DNA from: Salinirussus salinus
Lineage (GTDB): Archaea; Halobacteriota; Halobacteria; Halobacteriales; Haloarculaceae
Length of the DNA stretch: 64,000 nucleotides
Reading direction: 5' to 3'
Assembly: GCF_009831455.1 (NCBI RefSeq)
Contig: NZ_WOWO01000002.1
Coordinates: 372,001-436,000, forward strand
Below the pieces are notes generated by a model. The model did no database searches. It was not told the DNA's origin and saw nothing but the letters and a program-made list of their open reading frames with translations. This document shows positions 20,926-30,377 of the stretch, in pieces. A program made the translations under genes and the position numbers. The first letter of the stretch is position 1. The number at the start of each line of letters is the position of its first letter.

Positions 20926-22236
20926 GTGACGGAGCGAGACACGCGAACCGAGCGGGCCGTGATCGCAAAGCGAGTCGACAGCGGGGACGCGGACACCGCC
21001 GAGATCCGCGACCTCGCCGCCGCCGCGGGCTACCGTGTCGTCGACGAACTGACCCAGACCCGGACCGAGGACGCCGCCTACCACTTCGGGGAGGGGAAAG
21101 TCGAAGCGATTGCCAGGGCCGTCGTCGAGGGCGATGCGACGGTTCTCGTGGTGGACAACGAGCTCGGTCCCTACCAGACGTTCAACATCGGCAACAAACT
21201 CCCAGACGGAGTCAGAGTGGTCGACCGGTTCCGGCTGATCCTGGAGATCTTCGGCCAGCGGGCTCAGACCCGGAAGGCCCAGCTGCAGGTCGAACTCGCC
21301 GAGTTGCGGTACGAACTCCCGCGGGCGGAGGCCAAGGCGAGCCTGGCAAAGCGGGACGAGCGGCCCGGCTTCATGGGACTCGGCGAGTACGACGAGAGCC
21401 GCGAACGGGACATCAAGGCGCGCATCTCCCGGATCCGCGACGAACTCGAGAACATCGAGCAGACCGACCAGCACCGCCGCGAGCAGCGCCGCGAGTCCGG
21501 ATTCGACCTGGTGGCGCTGGCCGGCTACACCAACGCCGGCAAGTCGACGCTGTTGCGCCGGCTCGCCGCAGACCTGGACGTCGACGAGAACGAACAACTC
21601 CACCCGGACCTGGACGCGACCGCCGAGTCCGAGAACCGGCTATTCACGACGCTGGGGACGACAACCCGCCGGGCCGACATGGACCGCCGGGACGTGCTCG
21701 TGACGGACACGGTCGGGTTCATCTCCGACCTGCCCCACTGGCTGGTCGAGTCGTTCAAGTCCACGCTCGATGCCGTCTACCGCGCGGACCTGGTCCTGCT
21801 GGTCGTGGACGTCACCGAGCCGGTCGAGGAGATGCGCGAGAAGCTCGTCACGAGCCACGACACCCTCTACGAGCGCAACGAGGCGCCGATCGTCACCGTG
21901 CTGAACAAGGTCGACCGGGTCGAGGAGGCGACCGTCGAGCGAAAGCGGGAGGCGCTGTCGGCGCTCGCCCCCAACCCCGTGACCGTGAGCGCCAGGACCG
22001 GCGAGAACCTCGACGCCCTCCGCGAACGGATCCACGAGGAGCTCCCGGCCCTCGAACGCGAGCGGCTCGTTCTCCCGATGAACGACGACACCATGAGCGT
22101 CGTCTCCTGGATCCACGACCACGCCAACGTCCGCGACGTGGACTACGGCGACCAGGTCGTCATCGAGTTCGAGGCCCGCCCGGCGGTCGTCGAGCAGTCC
22201 CGCGCGAAAGCCGGTGACCTCGTCGCCTCGGCCTGA
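20926..22236 (+). CDS. hflX: GTPase HflX
   Basis: 436 residues from a GTG. The N-terminal HflX nucleotide-binding domain (about 1-135) includes the Gly-rich FGEGKVEAI segment, and a coiled linker follows. The GTPase domain carries G1 GYTNAGKST (about 198-206), G3 DTVGF and G4 NKVD. HflX binds ribosomes and in bacteria splits stalled 70S particles. The GTG is supported by an AT-rich TATA element (AATTTAAATAT, about 20892-20902) at leaderless distance. Confidence 0.92.
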   Translation: MTERDTRTERAVIAKRVDSGDADTAEIRDLAAAAGYRVVDELTQTRTEDAAYHFGEGKVEAIARAVVEGDATVLVVDNELGPYQTFNIGNKLPDGVRVVDRFRLILEIFGQRAQTRKAQLQVELAELRYELPRAEAKASLAKRDERPGFMGLGEYDESRERDIKARISRIRDELENIEQTDQHRREQRRESGFDLVALAGYTNAGKSTLLRRLAADLDVDENEQLHPDLDATAESENRLFTTLGTTTRRADMDRRDVLVTDTVGFISDLPHWLVESFKSTLDAVYRADLVLLVVDVTEPVEEMREKLVTSHDTLYERNEAPIVTVLNKVDRVEEATVERKREALSALAPNPVTVSARTGENLDALRERIHEELPALERERLVLPMNDDTMSVVSWIHDHANVRDVDYGDQVVIEFEARPAVVEQSRAKAGDLVASA

Positions 22237-22275
22237 CTGTCGGCCCGGCGCGCCCTGGGTCGCCCCGGCAGTCGG

Positions 22276-23709
22276 TCACTCCTCCCGACGCATCGCCGCA
22301 GGGACGGCCTCGACCATGTCGCTCGCCAGCAGGCCGTTCCCCCGCTCCCCGACCACGATGTCCCCCGCGCGGCCGTTGGCGTAGGCCGCGATGGCTGCGG
22401 CGTGGACCGGCTCCTGCGTGGCCGCCAGCGCGCCCGTCACGCCCGCGAGCACGTCGCCGGTCCCGCCGACGGTCATCCCGGGATTCCCGGTCCGGTTGAC
22501 ACGCGTGCGCTCGCCGTCGGAGACCACGTCGTAGTGCCCCTTCACGAGCAGGGTGTGACCGAGGTCGGCGGCGAACTCGGCCACGAGGTCGCGGCGCTCG
22601 CGCCAGTCGTCGCTGCGGGGCCCGCCCATCCCCACGAGTTCGCCCTGGTGGGGCGTACAGACCAGGTCCGCCTCCGTGGTCAGGTCGGGCACCACCTGGA
22701 GGGCGTCGGCGTCGACGACCGCAGTCCCCGAGTACCCCTCGAGCAGCGCGCGGGCGGCCTCGAGGCTGTCGGGGTCGTTTCCGAGCCCGGGGCCGACGAC
22801 GATTGCGTCCTGTTCCTCCGCGAACTCCAGCACCCGGCCGACGTGGCCGGGCTCGAACTGTCGGCCCTCGACCGGCCGGACGATCAGGTCCTCCCGGTAG
22901 CCCTGGACCTCGTGGGCGACGCTCGTCGGGCAGGCCACCCGCACGAGGTCGGCCCCGGCCCGGAGCGCGGCTTGCGCGGTCAGGGCGGGTGCTCCGGCGT
23001 AGGGCCCGCCGCCCACCACCAGGACCTCGCCGTGGTCGCCCTTGTGGCTCTGCGGGTCCCGGCTCAGCCGCAGCAGGTCCCCCGGTCCCGTGAACGCCTC
23101 CGCCGCGTCCGGGATGCCGATGTCGGCGACGGTTACGTCGGCGTCGAGGTCCGCCAGCCCGGGCTTGGTGGCGTGGAACGTGACGACGTGGTCTGCCTCG
23201 ACGGCGTTCCCGGCCAGCTCGCCGGTGTCGCCGTCCAGCCCCGAGGGGACGTCCACCGAGAGGACGGGCGCGTCGCTGTCGTTCATCGCGGCGGCGGCCG
23301 TCGCCGCGGGTTCGCGGAGCTGGCCGCTGACCCCCGTGCCGAGCATCGCGTCGACGACCAGGTCCGGCTCCCCCAGCGCGACATCCGTGGAGTCCCGGAC
23401 CTCGCGGGCCGGAATGTCGCTGTCCAGCAACGCCTCCCAGTTCTCCCGGGCGATGTCGGTGGTGACCGTCTCGGCCCGGCCGAGTAGCAGGACTTCGACG
23501 TCGTACTCGCTCAGAAAGCGGGCAGTCACGAAGGCGTCGCCGCCGTTGTTCCCGCGGCCACAGACGACCGTCACCGACGCCCCGGGGTCGACCAGCTCTC
23601 TCGCCCGGCGGGCGACGGCGTTCCCGCTCGACTCCATCAGTTGCTTCTGCGGGACGCCGAGTCCGGCCGCGTTCGCGTCGACGACTGCCATCTCGGAGCC
23701 AGTGATCAT
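22276..23709 (-). CDS. nnr: Bifunctional NAD(P)H-hydrate epimerase/ADP-dependent dehydratase
   Basis: 477 residues, a fusion of the two NAD(P)HX repair enzymes. The N-terminal epimerase (about 1-205) shows VVCGRGNNGGDAFV and DAMLGTGVSG. The C-terminal dehydratase (about 210-477) shows the GSHKGxxG-like SHKGDHGEVLVVGG, a VLTPHxGE-type VCTPHQGEL and GTGDVLAG. Together they repair hydrated nicotinamide cofactors. The ATG at 23709 is preferred over one at 23736 because CGTTTTGAGCC at about 23733-23743 looks like the TATA element. It is followed on the same strand side by acyP and a DNA glycosylase upstream. Confidence 0.92.
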   Translation of the reverse strand: MITGSEMAVVDANAAGLGVPQKQLMESSGNAVARRARELVDPGASVTVVCGRGNNGGDAFVTARFLSEYDVEVLLLGRAETVTTDIARENWEALLDSDIPAREVRDSTDVALGEPDLVVDAMLGTGVSGQLREPAATAAAAMNDSDAPVLSVDVPSGLDGDTGELAGNAVEADHVVTFHATKPGLADLDADVTVADIGIPDAAEAFTGPGDLLRLSRDPQSHKGDHGEVLVVGGGPYAGAPALTAQAALRAGADLVRVACPTSVAHEVQGYREDLIVRPVEGRQFEPGHVGRVLEFAEEQDAIVVGPGLGNDPDSLEAARALLEGYSGTAVVDADALQVVPDLTTEADLVCTPHQGELVGMGGPRSDDWRERRDLVAEFAADLGHTLLVKGHYDVVSDGERTRVNRTGNPGMTVGGTGDVLAGVTGALAATQEPVHAAAIAAYANGRAGDIVVGERGNGLLASDMVEAVPAAMRREE

Positions 23710-23776
23710 GGCCCCGGCTTCGGCGCGGTGGCTCAAAACGGTATCGCGGCGCAGGAGGGGACGACCGCCCTGGCGG

Positions 23777-24052
23777 CTACCACTGCACCCGGAACCGCCC
23801 CTCTCCCTCGGGCTCCCCGTAACTCACATCGACGTCCTCGACCCGGGCGGCCTCGCTGCCCTCCTGGCAGAACTCGACCATCGCCTCGACGTCCTCTTCT
23901 GGCCCCTCGAAGACCGCCTCGACGCGGCCGTCGTCGAGGTTGCGTACCCACCCGTCGACGCCGCGCTCGCGGGCCTCGTCGCGGGTCGTCGCCCGGAAGT
24001 AGACTCCCTGCACCGTTCCCGTGACGTAGACGTGTGCGCGCGTCCGTGACAT
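23777..24052 (-). CDS. acyP: Acylphosphatase
   Basis: 91 residues. The active-site signature VTGTVQGVYFRATTRDEA (about 10-27) contains the catalytic Arg, and the conserved Asn lies in GWVRNLDDGRVEA (about 34-46). Acylphosphatase hydrolyses carboxyl-phosphate bonds. The T-rich element ATTTTTGTC about 25-30 bp upstream of the ATG fits a leaderless promoter. It is a single gene between nnr and the glycosylase. Confidence 0.95.
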   Translation of the reverse strand: MSRTRAHVYVTGTVQGVYFRATTRDEARERGVDGWVRNLDDGRVEAVFEGPEEDVEAMVEFCQEGSEAARVEDVDVSYGEPEGEGRFRVQW

Positions 24053-24125
24053 GCGCGTAGTGGTCGGCCCGCGCGAGACAAAAATCCCGGCGGCCCGGCC
24101 GGCCGTGGCCCCCCGAAGGGACCGC

Positions 24126-25037
24126 TCAGGCCTCGGGGGCCTCGTCGGCGTGACGGAGGTAGTGGAAGATGTAGGTCTGGGTGTACCCCGCGAACTCCCC
24201 GCCGAGGCGCTCCCGGATCGCCCGGGAGGTGTCGGCGTAGGTACCGCGGTCGCAGTCGGGGTAGTACTCCTCGATGGTCGTCCGGATCCAGGTGTCGAGC
24301 GGCACCGCTTGGAGGTAGCCAAGCGAGAACAGCAGGACGCAGTCGGCGACCTTCTCGCCCACGCCGACGAACCGCGTGAGGTACTCGCGGGCGTTCTCGT
24401 AGTCCCGCCCGGCCGCTTCCCGGGGGTCGGCCTCGGCGTCGGCGACCATCTCCGCGGTCCGCTTGACGTATGGCGCCCGGTAGCCCAGCTTGAGCTCGCG
24501 GAGCCGGTCCTCGCTGGCCGCCGCGAGCTGTTCGGGCGTGGGAAAGGCGTGGTAGGTCCTGCCGTCGAACTCGACCGGCGTTCCGAAGGCCTCCCGGAGG
24601 GACTGTTGCATCCCGTGGATCCGCGAGACGCGCATCTGGGCCGAGCAGATGAAGGAGACCAGGGAGGGAAAGGCCGGGTCGCGGACGATCCGCATCCCCC
24701 AGTACTCGTCGTAGGCCCGCCGGACGAGCCGGTCGTCGGGGGAAGTCCCGCGGATGGTCGGGAGGTCGTCGTCGAGGCCGAGCCGGCGATACAGTAGCGG
24801 CCCGGCGTCGACGGTCGACTCCCACTCCAGGCGCCCGTCGCGCTGGCGGGCGCGGACGGCGACCGGCGTCCCGTCGACGCGGGCGGTGGTGAGATACCAG
24901 CCGTCGTCGCCGGCGGTGCCGGCCTCGAAGTCGGCACCGTCCTCGCGCCACCAGAGGTAGGACTGCCCGCTCTCGAGTGTGGCCTGGAGGTCCAGGCCGC
25001 CGGACAGCGACGCCACGTCGATGGTCCCGCGCTCCAT
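24126..25037 (-). CDS. 8-oxoguanine DNA glycosylase / DNA-(apurinic) lyase (OGG1-like)
   Basis: 303 residues. The N-terminal TBP-like domain of the OGG1 family starts at LQATLESGQSYLWW. A helical core follows with ICSAQMRVSRIHGMQQ (about 175-190 region). The helix-hairpin-helix FVGVGEKVADCVLLFSLG carries the catalytic Lys in VGEKVADC, and an Asp in VPLDTW completes the Schiff-base lyase site. The enzyme excises oxidised guanine. A GTG two codons upstream (25043) is possible, but the ATG is more natural. Confidence 0.9.
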   Translation of the reverse strand: MERGTIDVASLSGGLDLQATLESGQSYLWWREDGADFEAGTAGDDGWYLTTARVDGTPVAVRARQRDGRLEWESTVDAGPLLYRRLGLDDDLPTIRGTSPDDRLVRRAYDEYWGMRIVRDPAFPSLVSFICSAQMRVSRIHGMQQSLREAFGTPVEFDGRTYHAFPTPEQLAAASEDRLRELKLGYRAPYVKRTAEMVADAEADPREAAGRDYENAREYLTRFVGVGEKVADCVLLFSLGYLQAVPLDTWIRTTIEEYYPDCDRGTYADTSRAIRERLGGEFAGYTQTYIFHYLRHADEAPEA

Positions 25038-25142
25038 ACCCACGGGAGGGAGCGGCCGCCCTTCGGCGTTTCGAGTCGGACCTTCCGCTGGAAGTGAACC
25101 TTCGGGCTAACCTTCATATTGGTCCCCGAGCAAACACTGAAT

Positions 25143-25658
25143 ATGGACTGTCGAGTTGTCGTCGAGGCCGCCGTACCGGTGTACGACGTGGAGACAACGG
25201 ACGAGGCGGTCCGGATCGCGATCTCGAAGACCGGCGAGATGCTGAATCCGGACCTCAACTACGTCGAGATCAACATGGGCGAGCGGGCCTGTCCCAACTG
25301 CGGGGAGACCCACGACCCCGCCTTCATCGCCGCCGACGAGAGCCTCGTCGCGCTGGAGCTCGAGATGACGGTCTTTAATGTCGAGCGGGACGAACACGCC
25401 GCCCGGATCGCCCGCAAGGAGATCGGCCAGCGTCTGGAGAACATCCCGCTCGAGGTCATCGAGATCGAAGAGCTCGAAGAGGAAGGTGGGGACGGGGACG
25501 ACGAAGACGTGTCGGACGAAGTGGACAGTACCGCCGAGGACGACCACGCTGGCAGCCCCGACGACCCGGACGACACCGGGTCACCGGGCTCCGGCGACCG
25601 CCCGGAGTCCGGGGACGACGAGGTTCTCCCGGAGTTCGAGGAACTCATCGACGAGTAG
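25143..25658 (+). CDS. UPF0212/DUF555 family protein
   Basis: 171 residues starting MDCRVVVEAAVPVYDV. The conserved core (about 1-120) holds a CPNCGETH zinc-type knuckle (about 50-57) and ends in an IEIEELEEE strand, as in the archaeal DUF555 family. The last 50 residues are a highly acidic, disordered, haloarchaea-style tail. The TATA-like TTCATATTGG at about 25111-25120 supports this ATG rather than a GTG at 25119. Function unknown. Confidence 0.8.
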   Translation: MDCRVVVEAAVPVYDVETTDEAVRIAISKTGEMLNPDLNYVEINMGERACPNCGETHDPAFIAADESLVALELEMTVFNVERDEHAARIARKEIGQRLENIPLEVIEIEELEEEGGDGDDEDVSDEVDSTAEDDHAGSPDDPDDTGSPGSGDRPESGDDEVLPEFEELIDE

Positions 25659-25699
25659 CCACTCGCGGGGAGCGGAAGTAGCAGAACGGCGGTCGTTCG

Positions 25700-25936
25700 T
25701 CAGTCCGCGGCTGCGGAGACGGGCTCGGCCTCTTCGACCTCCATCTCGGAGGTGATCCCTCGCGCCAGCGCGAACACGGCCGCTTTGTGGTCGGTTTTGG
25801 ACCGGTGGATCGATGTCGGCTGGACGCCGAGTGTCACGTACTCGTCGTGGTCGACAGTGTCGCCGGTCTCCTGCTCGTAGTGATTCTGTACCTGTGCAAG
25901 AAGACCGTGCAGATGAATGAGCTCTTGCTTCTTCAT
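25700..25936 (-). CDS. UPF0058 family protein
   Basis: 78 residues starting MKKQELIHLHGLLAQVQNHY, which is the hallmark opening of the small archaeal UPF0058 family. It is largely helical with a conserved VQPTSIHRSKTDHKAAVF segment. A TATA-like ACTATAACC lies about 28 bp upstream of the ATG. Its function is unknown. Small all-helical proteins of this type are often regulatory or nucleic-acid associated, but nothing in this sequence proves that. Confidence 0.78.
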   Translation of the reverse strand: MKKQELIHLHGLLAQVQNHYEQETGDTVDHDEYVTLGVQPTSIHRSKTDHKAAVFALARGITSEMEVEEAEPVSAAAD

Positions 25937-26169
25937 GGACACCTGCCCCTATTAACTGGAGGGTTATAGTAGTATCCTGAGTACCGTTAACATACATCGG
26001 CGTAATTCGGGAATAGCAACCGTGAGAGAGGGGTCTGGGAATGACACGCATATTCATGCAGACCGGACCGTCGGCTGTCGGACCCGACCCGTGTGTCAGT
26101 AGTGTCGTACCTCGTCTGGCACGGGCCGGAGAAGGCATCTTGAAGGGGGTCCGACCATACGGGTCGGGT

Positions 26170-26640
26170 ATGTCCGCCATCGATACCGTCGTGTACGCCG
26201 CCCACCTGTTGTTCGCCGGGCTGTGGTCGGGGAGTGTGCTGTTCGTCGCCTACGCAGTGTTGCCGGCGGCGCGGGACGGCGAGGTGAGCGCCGACCTCCT
26301 CGGAAGCCTCAGCGGGAAGCTGACGACCGTTTCGCGGACGAGCGCGCTGCTTCTCCTGTTGACCGGCGGGCACATGGCCGGGACACAGTACACCGCCGAG
26401 AGCCTGTTCGGCACGTTTCCGGGGTACAACGTCCTCGCCATGGTCGTCCTCTGGTTCCTGCTCGCGGGGTTCGTCGAGGTCGGGACCAGCAGGCTCTCGG
26501 ACGGTACCGGCCGTGACAAGGTCCGCGAGCCCGCCGCTGCCGCCCGGCCGTTCGTGCTGGCTGCCAGCGCGACGGCCGTGCTGTTGCTGGTCAACGCCGG
26601 GATCCTGTTCGCGTACTGGCGGGGCGTCGTCCCGGTCTAG
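26170..26640 (+). CDS. CopD-like four-helix membrane protein
   Basis: 156 residues from MSAIDTVVYAAHLLFAGLWSG. Four hydrophobic spans are visible: residues about 6-28, 50-70 (with TGGHMAG), 84-103 and 128-150. Conserved His and Trp near the membrane (AAHLLFAGLWSG and TGGHMAG) resemble the heme- or copper-linked CopD/DUF2269-like group. The in-frame extension to 26041 overlaps a non-coding-looking upstream region and was not used. It ends overlapping the stop of the convergent GMC oxidoreductase by 3 bp. Confidence 0.65.
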   Translation: MSAIDTVVYAAHLLFAGLWSGSVLFVAYAVLPAARDGEVSADLLGSLSGKLTTVSRTSALLLLLTGGHMAGTQYTAESLFGTFPGYNVLAMVVLWFLLAGFVEVGTSRLSDGTGRDKVREPAAAARPFVLAASATAVLLLVNAGILFAYWRGVVPV

Positions 26641-28259
26641 AGGTCCGCTTTCAGGTGGTCGGCGGCCTTCAGCGCCAGCGCCGCGATGGTCAGCGTCGGG
26701 TTCATCGAGCCCGCAGTCGGGAAGACGCTGCTCGAAGCGACAGTCAGGTTCGGGAGGTCGTGAGTCCGTAGCCGCGGGTTCACCACGCTCTCGGCGGGGT
26801 CGACACCCATCCGCGTCGTCCCCATGTGGTGGTAGGCGGGACCGGTGTCCGCCGGTCCGACCGTCCACGCGAGGTCGGCCCCGAGTTCCGAGAGGACCGC
26901 ACGCTGGATTGCGTTTGCCCGCCGGAGCGTGCGCTCGAGCCGCGGGCCCCACGACCACCGGATGTCGGGGACCGGGTTGCCGTGGTCGTCGGTCGTCGAG
27001 GTGTCGAGCGTCACGCGGTTCTCCTTTCGGGGGGGCTGGCCGACCAGCCCGCCCATGGCGATGCTGTGGCCGTACCCCTCGCGCAGGTCCGCCAGAAGGT
27101 CGTCCCCCCAGGTCTCGCTCCCGAGCGCCATCTCGACGGGTGAGGGGCCGGCGTAGTTCAGGAACTCGAGTTTGATCGGCTGGAGGGCCCCGCTGTCGAC
27201 ACCCGGAACCACGGGTTCCCCGTCGCGCTCGACTGCCTGTCCGGGGTGGTCGTAGAACTGGTGGCTCCCGCTCGTGAGAAAGCCGACGTGGTTCTGGCGG
27301 GTCCGGCGGTCGAGGGTTCCGCCCGCGCCCGCGAACAGGTGGTCCATGAAGTAGTGACCCACCAGCCCGCTGGAGTTGGCGAGCCCGTCGGGGTGGTCGC
27401 GGGACCGCGAGAGCAACAGGAGCCGAGGGGTCTCGATCCCGCCGGCGGCGAGCACGAACTGGCGGGCGCGCTGCTCGTACGCTCCCTCCGGCGTCGCGTA
27501 GCGGGCGGCCGTCACGCGCTCACCGTCGGTCTCCAGGTGCTGGACGGGCGCCCTGTCGACCACGCGGGCACCTGCCTCCTCGGCCTTCCGGACGTGGTGG
27601 TCCGCGCTGTACTTCGCCCCGGAGGGACAGACCGGCTGGCAGGTCCCGTAGCCGACGCAGGCGCTGCGACCGTCGTATCCCTCGGAGTTGCGGGCGTTGG
27701 GCACCGAGTGGGTCGTGACCCCCAGCCGCTCGCAGGCCTCGGCGAACAGCGAGTCGCTGTAGCTCGGCCGGAAGGCGGGCATCGGGAACGGCTCCTCGCG
27801 CGGGGGGGCGAAGGGATTGTCGTCGGCCCCGGCCACTCCCAGCTTCCGTTCGGCCTCGGCGTAGTAGGGCCGCAGGTCCTCGTAGTCGATGGGCCAGGCC
27901 GGCCCGGGCCCGTTCTCGCCGGCGAAATCCGACTCGTGGAGGCGCATCACCATCCCCTGCCAGTGCAGCGTCGACCCGCCGACGCCCTTCACACGGGCGA
28001 CGTTCAGCGGGTAGTAGCGGTCGCCGCCCGCCGCGAAGGCGTCGCGCTCGCCGCCCATCTCCCAGACGTCGCCGGTGTCGAACGCGGGACGGATCGCCCG
28101 CTCCATCCGCCCGTCGCGCTCCTCGAACCGGAACCGTGGACCGGCCTCCAGCACGACGACTTCGTGGCCCGCCTCGGCGAGTCCGTGGGCGAGAAGCGCC
28201 CCCGCCGGTCCCGCGCCGACCACACAGACGTCGGCGCGGCCCTCGGGTGCCCTGCTCAT
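26637..28259 (-). CDS. GMC family FAD-dependent oxidoreductase
   Basis: 540 residues. The FAD dinucleotide site VVGAGPAGALLAHGLAEAG is near residue 13. A substrate domain follows with CVGYGTCQPVCPSGAKYSAD, a Cys-rich stretch seen in gluconate- and sorbose-dehydrogenase-like members. The C-terminal GMC box is HHMGTTRMG and FPTAGSMNPTLTIAALA. The substrate is probably a polyol or sugar acid (inference). The gene is divergent from acs. A 14-bp palindrome (28270-28283) overlaps its TATA-like AGTTTAGG, suggesting operator control. Confidence 0.88.
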   Translation of the reverse strand: MSRAPEGRADVCVVGAGPAGALLAHGLAEAGHEVVVLEAGPRFRFEERDGRMERAIRPAFDTGDVWEMGGERDAFAAGGDRYYPLNVARVKGVGGSTLHWQGMVMRLHESDFAGENGPGPAWPIDYEDLRPYYAEAERKLGVAGADDNPFAPPREEPFPMPAFRPSYSDSLFAEACERLGVTTHSVPNARNSEGYDGRSACVGYGTCQPVCPSGAKYSADHHVRKAEEAGARVVDRAPVQHLETDGERVTAARYATPEGAYEQRARQFVLAAGGIETPRLLLLSRSRDHPDGLANSSGLVGHYFMDHLFAGAGGTLDRRTRQNHVGFLTSGSHQFYDHPGQAVERDGEPVVPGVDSGALQPIKLEFLNYAGPSPVEMALGSETWGDDLLADLREGYGHSIAMGGLVGQPPRKENRVTLDTSTTDDHGNPVPDIRWSWGPRLERTLRRANAIQRAVLSELGADLAWTVGPADTGPAYHHMGTTRMGVDPAESVVNPRLRTHDLPNLTVASSSVFPTAGSMNPTLTIAALALKAADHLKADL

Positions 28260-28269
28260 CGATGACGGA

Positions 28270-28283
28270 TTAGGCCGGCCTAA
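28270..28283. promoter_or_regulatory. Palindrome between the divergent GMC oxidoreductase and acs genes
   Basis: TTAGGCCGGCCTAA is a perfect 14-bp palindrome that overlaps the putative TATA element of the leftward gene (about 28279-28286) and lies about 30 bp from the acs TATA (CTTTTTAT, about 28313-28320). Its placement fits a dimeric repressor site able to affect both genes. Confidence 0.4.
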
Positions 28284-28349
28284 ACTTGTGCGTTCCGGCT
28301 CCCGGCGACGGTACTTTTTATGACGGTATGGTACGACGTACCGATCGGG

Positions 28350-30341
28350 ATGAGCGAGACAGACGACACCGAACTCGAGGCGCGACTGGCCGAACAGGAC
28401 GAGTTCGAACCGCCCGAGTCGTTCGTCGAGGGGGCCAACGTCACCGACCCCGGGGTCTACGACGAGTTCGAGGAGTCCTGGCCGGACTGCTGGGAGCAAG
28501 CCGCCGACCTGCTTGACTGGGACGAGGAGTACGACCAGGTGCTCGAGGACTCGAACCCCCCCTTCTACGAGTGGTTCACGGGCGGCTCGCTGAACGCCTC
28601 CCACCAGTGCATCGACCGCCACCTCCCCGAACGGGCCGACGAGGCGGCCATCGAGTGGGTCGGCGAGCCCACCGACGAGCCCGACCGGACGATCACCTAC
28701 GGGGAGCTATACGAGGAGGTCAACGAGTTCGCCGCCGCGCTCCGTGACCTGGGGGTCGGCGAGGACGACGTCGTCACGATGTACATGCCGATGGTGCCCG
28801 AACTCGCGCTGGCGCTGCTGGCGTGTTCGCGGATCGGCGCCCCCCACTCGGTGGTCTTCGCGGGCTTCTCGGCGAGCGCGCTGGCCGAGCGGATGAACGA
28901 CGCCGACTCCGAGTACCTGCTGACGGCCAACGGCTACTACCGCCGCGGGGACCCGCTCGACCACCTCGCGAAGACCAACGAGGGGCTCGCCGAAGTCGAG
29001 CACGACGTGGAGACGGTGGTCGTCGACCGGCTGGGCGAGGACGGCTTCGGGCACGACCTGACCGACGACCAGCACGACTACGACGACCTGCTGGCCGACC
29101 ACCGCGGCGCGGAGGTCGAGCCGGTCGAGCGCGACGCCGAGGACATGCTCTTTCTGATGTACACCTCGGGGACAACGGGCAAACCCAAGGGGGTCAAACA
29201 CACCACCGGCGGCTACCTCTCGTGGGTGACCTGGACCTCGCAGGCGGTGCTCGACATCAAGCCCGAGGACACCTACTTCTGTACCGCCGACATCGGCTGG
29301 ATCACCGGCCACTCCTACATCGTCTACGGCCCCCTTTCGCTGGGAACGACGACCGTCATGTACGAGGGGACGCCCGACTACCCCGACAACGACCGGCTCT
29401 GGGAGATCGTCGAGGACCTGGAGGCGAACCAGTTCTACACCGCCCCCACGGCGATCCGCTCTTTCATGAAGTGGGGCGAGGAGTACCCGAACCGCCACGA
29501 CCTCTCCTCGCTGCGCCTGCTCGGGACGGTCGGCGAGCCGATCAACCCGAAGGCCTGGAAGTGGTACTACAAGCACGTCGGCGACGAGGACTGCCCCATC
29601 GTGGACACCTGGTGGCAGACCGAGACCGGCGGGATGATGGTCACAACCCTGCCCGGGGTCAAGAACATGAAGCCGGGCTCCGCGGGCCCGCCGCTGCCCG
29701 GCGTCGACGTCCGGGTCGTCGACGCCGAGGGCGGGGAAGTACCCGCCGGCGGCGCGGGCTACCTCACCGTCCACAAGCCCTGGCCGGGCATGCTCCGGAC
29801 GCTGTATCGAAACGACGAGCGGTTCATCGACGAGTACTGGGCGGTCTACTCCGACACCGACTCCGACGACCCGGAGGACTGGGTCTACTTCCCCGAGGAC
29901 GGCGCGAAGGTCGACGACGACGGCTACATCACGGTCGTGGGCCGGGTCGACGACGTGGTCAACGTCTCCGGCCACCGGCTGGGGACCATGGAGATCGAGT
30001 CCGCCGTCGTCGCCGCGGAGGGCGTCGCCGAGGCCGCCGTGGTCGGTGCCGACCACGACGTCAAGGGCGAGGCGGTCCACGCCTACGTCATCCTCGAGGA
30101 CGGCCACGAGGCCGGCGAGGAGATGCGCGCGCGCATCGAGGAATCCGTCGAGGACGCCATCGGGCCCATCGCCCGGCCCGAGCGAGTCGTCTTCACGCCC
30201 GAACTCCCCAAGACCCGCTCGGGGAAGATCATGCGTCGGCTGCTCGAGGAGATCTCCGACGGCGAGGAGCTGGGCGACACCTCCACGCTCCGGAACCCGG
30301 ACGTCGTCGAGGACATCCGCCAGGACGTGCAGGGCGACTGA
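28350..30341 (+). CDS. acs: Acetyl-coenzyme A synthetase (AMP-forming)
   Basis: 663 residues, normal for Acs. The P-loop-like AMP-binding signature is YTSGTTGKPKGVKHTTGGYL, followed by TADIGWITGHSYIVYGP, DTWWQTETGG and the C-terminal catalytic Lys in PKTRSGKIMRR. It activates acetate to acetyl-CoA with ATP. An in-frame ATG at 28320 lies inside the probable TATA box (CTTTTTAT at about 28313-28320), so the ATG at 28350, at near-leaderless distance, is preferred. It stands alone and is divergent from the GMC oxidoreductase. Confidence 0.95.
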   Translation: MSETDDTELEARLAEQDEFEPPESFVEGANVTDPGVYDEFEESWPDCWEQAADLLDWDEEYDQVLEDSNPPFYEWFTGGSLNASHQCIDRHLPERADEAAIEWVGEPTDEPDRTITYGELYEEVNEFAAALRDLGVGEDDVVTMYMPMVPELALALLACSRIGAPHSVVFAGFSASALAERMNDADSEYLLTANGYYRRGDPLDHLAKTNEGLAEVEHDVETVVVDRLGEDGFGHDLTDDQHDYDDLLADHRGAEVEPVERDAEDMLFLMYTSGTTGKPKGVKHTTGGYLSWVTWTSQAVLDIKPEDTYFCTADIGWITGHSYIVYGPLSLGTTTVMYEGTPDYPDNDRLWEIVEDLEANQFYTAPTAIRSFMKWGEEYPNRHDLSSLRLLGTVGEPINPKAWKWYYKHVGDEDCPIVDTWWQTETGGMMVTTLPGVKNMKPGSAGPPLPGVDVRVVDAEGGEVPAGGAGYLTVHKPWPGMLRTLYRNDERFIDEYWAVYSDTDSDDPEDWVYFPEDGAKVDDDGYITVVGRVDDVVNVSGHRLGTMEIESAVVAAEGVAEAAVVGADHDVKGEAVHAYVILEDGHEAGEEMRARIEESVEDAIGPIARPERVVFTPELPKTRSGKIMRRLLEEISDGEELGDTSTLRNPDVVEDIRQDVQGD

Positions 30342-30377
30342 GGGGCCGTCGTAGCCCGCCAATCTCGCCGGCTGTCG

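Noticed and set aside
25987-26958. Minus-strand frame of about 320 codons across the CopD-like gene
   Set aside because: It has a Pro/Arg/Gly-rich composition without domain signals and is antisense to a protein with clear membrane spans and a normal acidic haloarchaeal profile.
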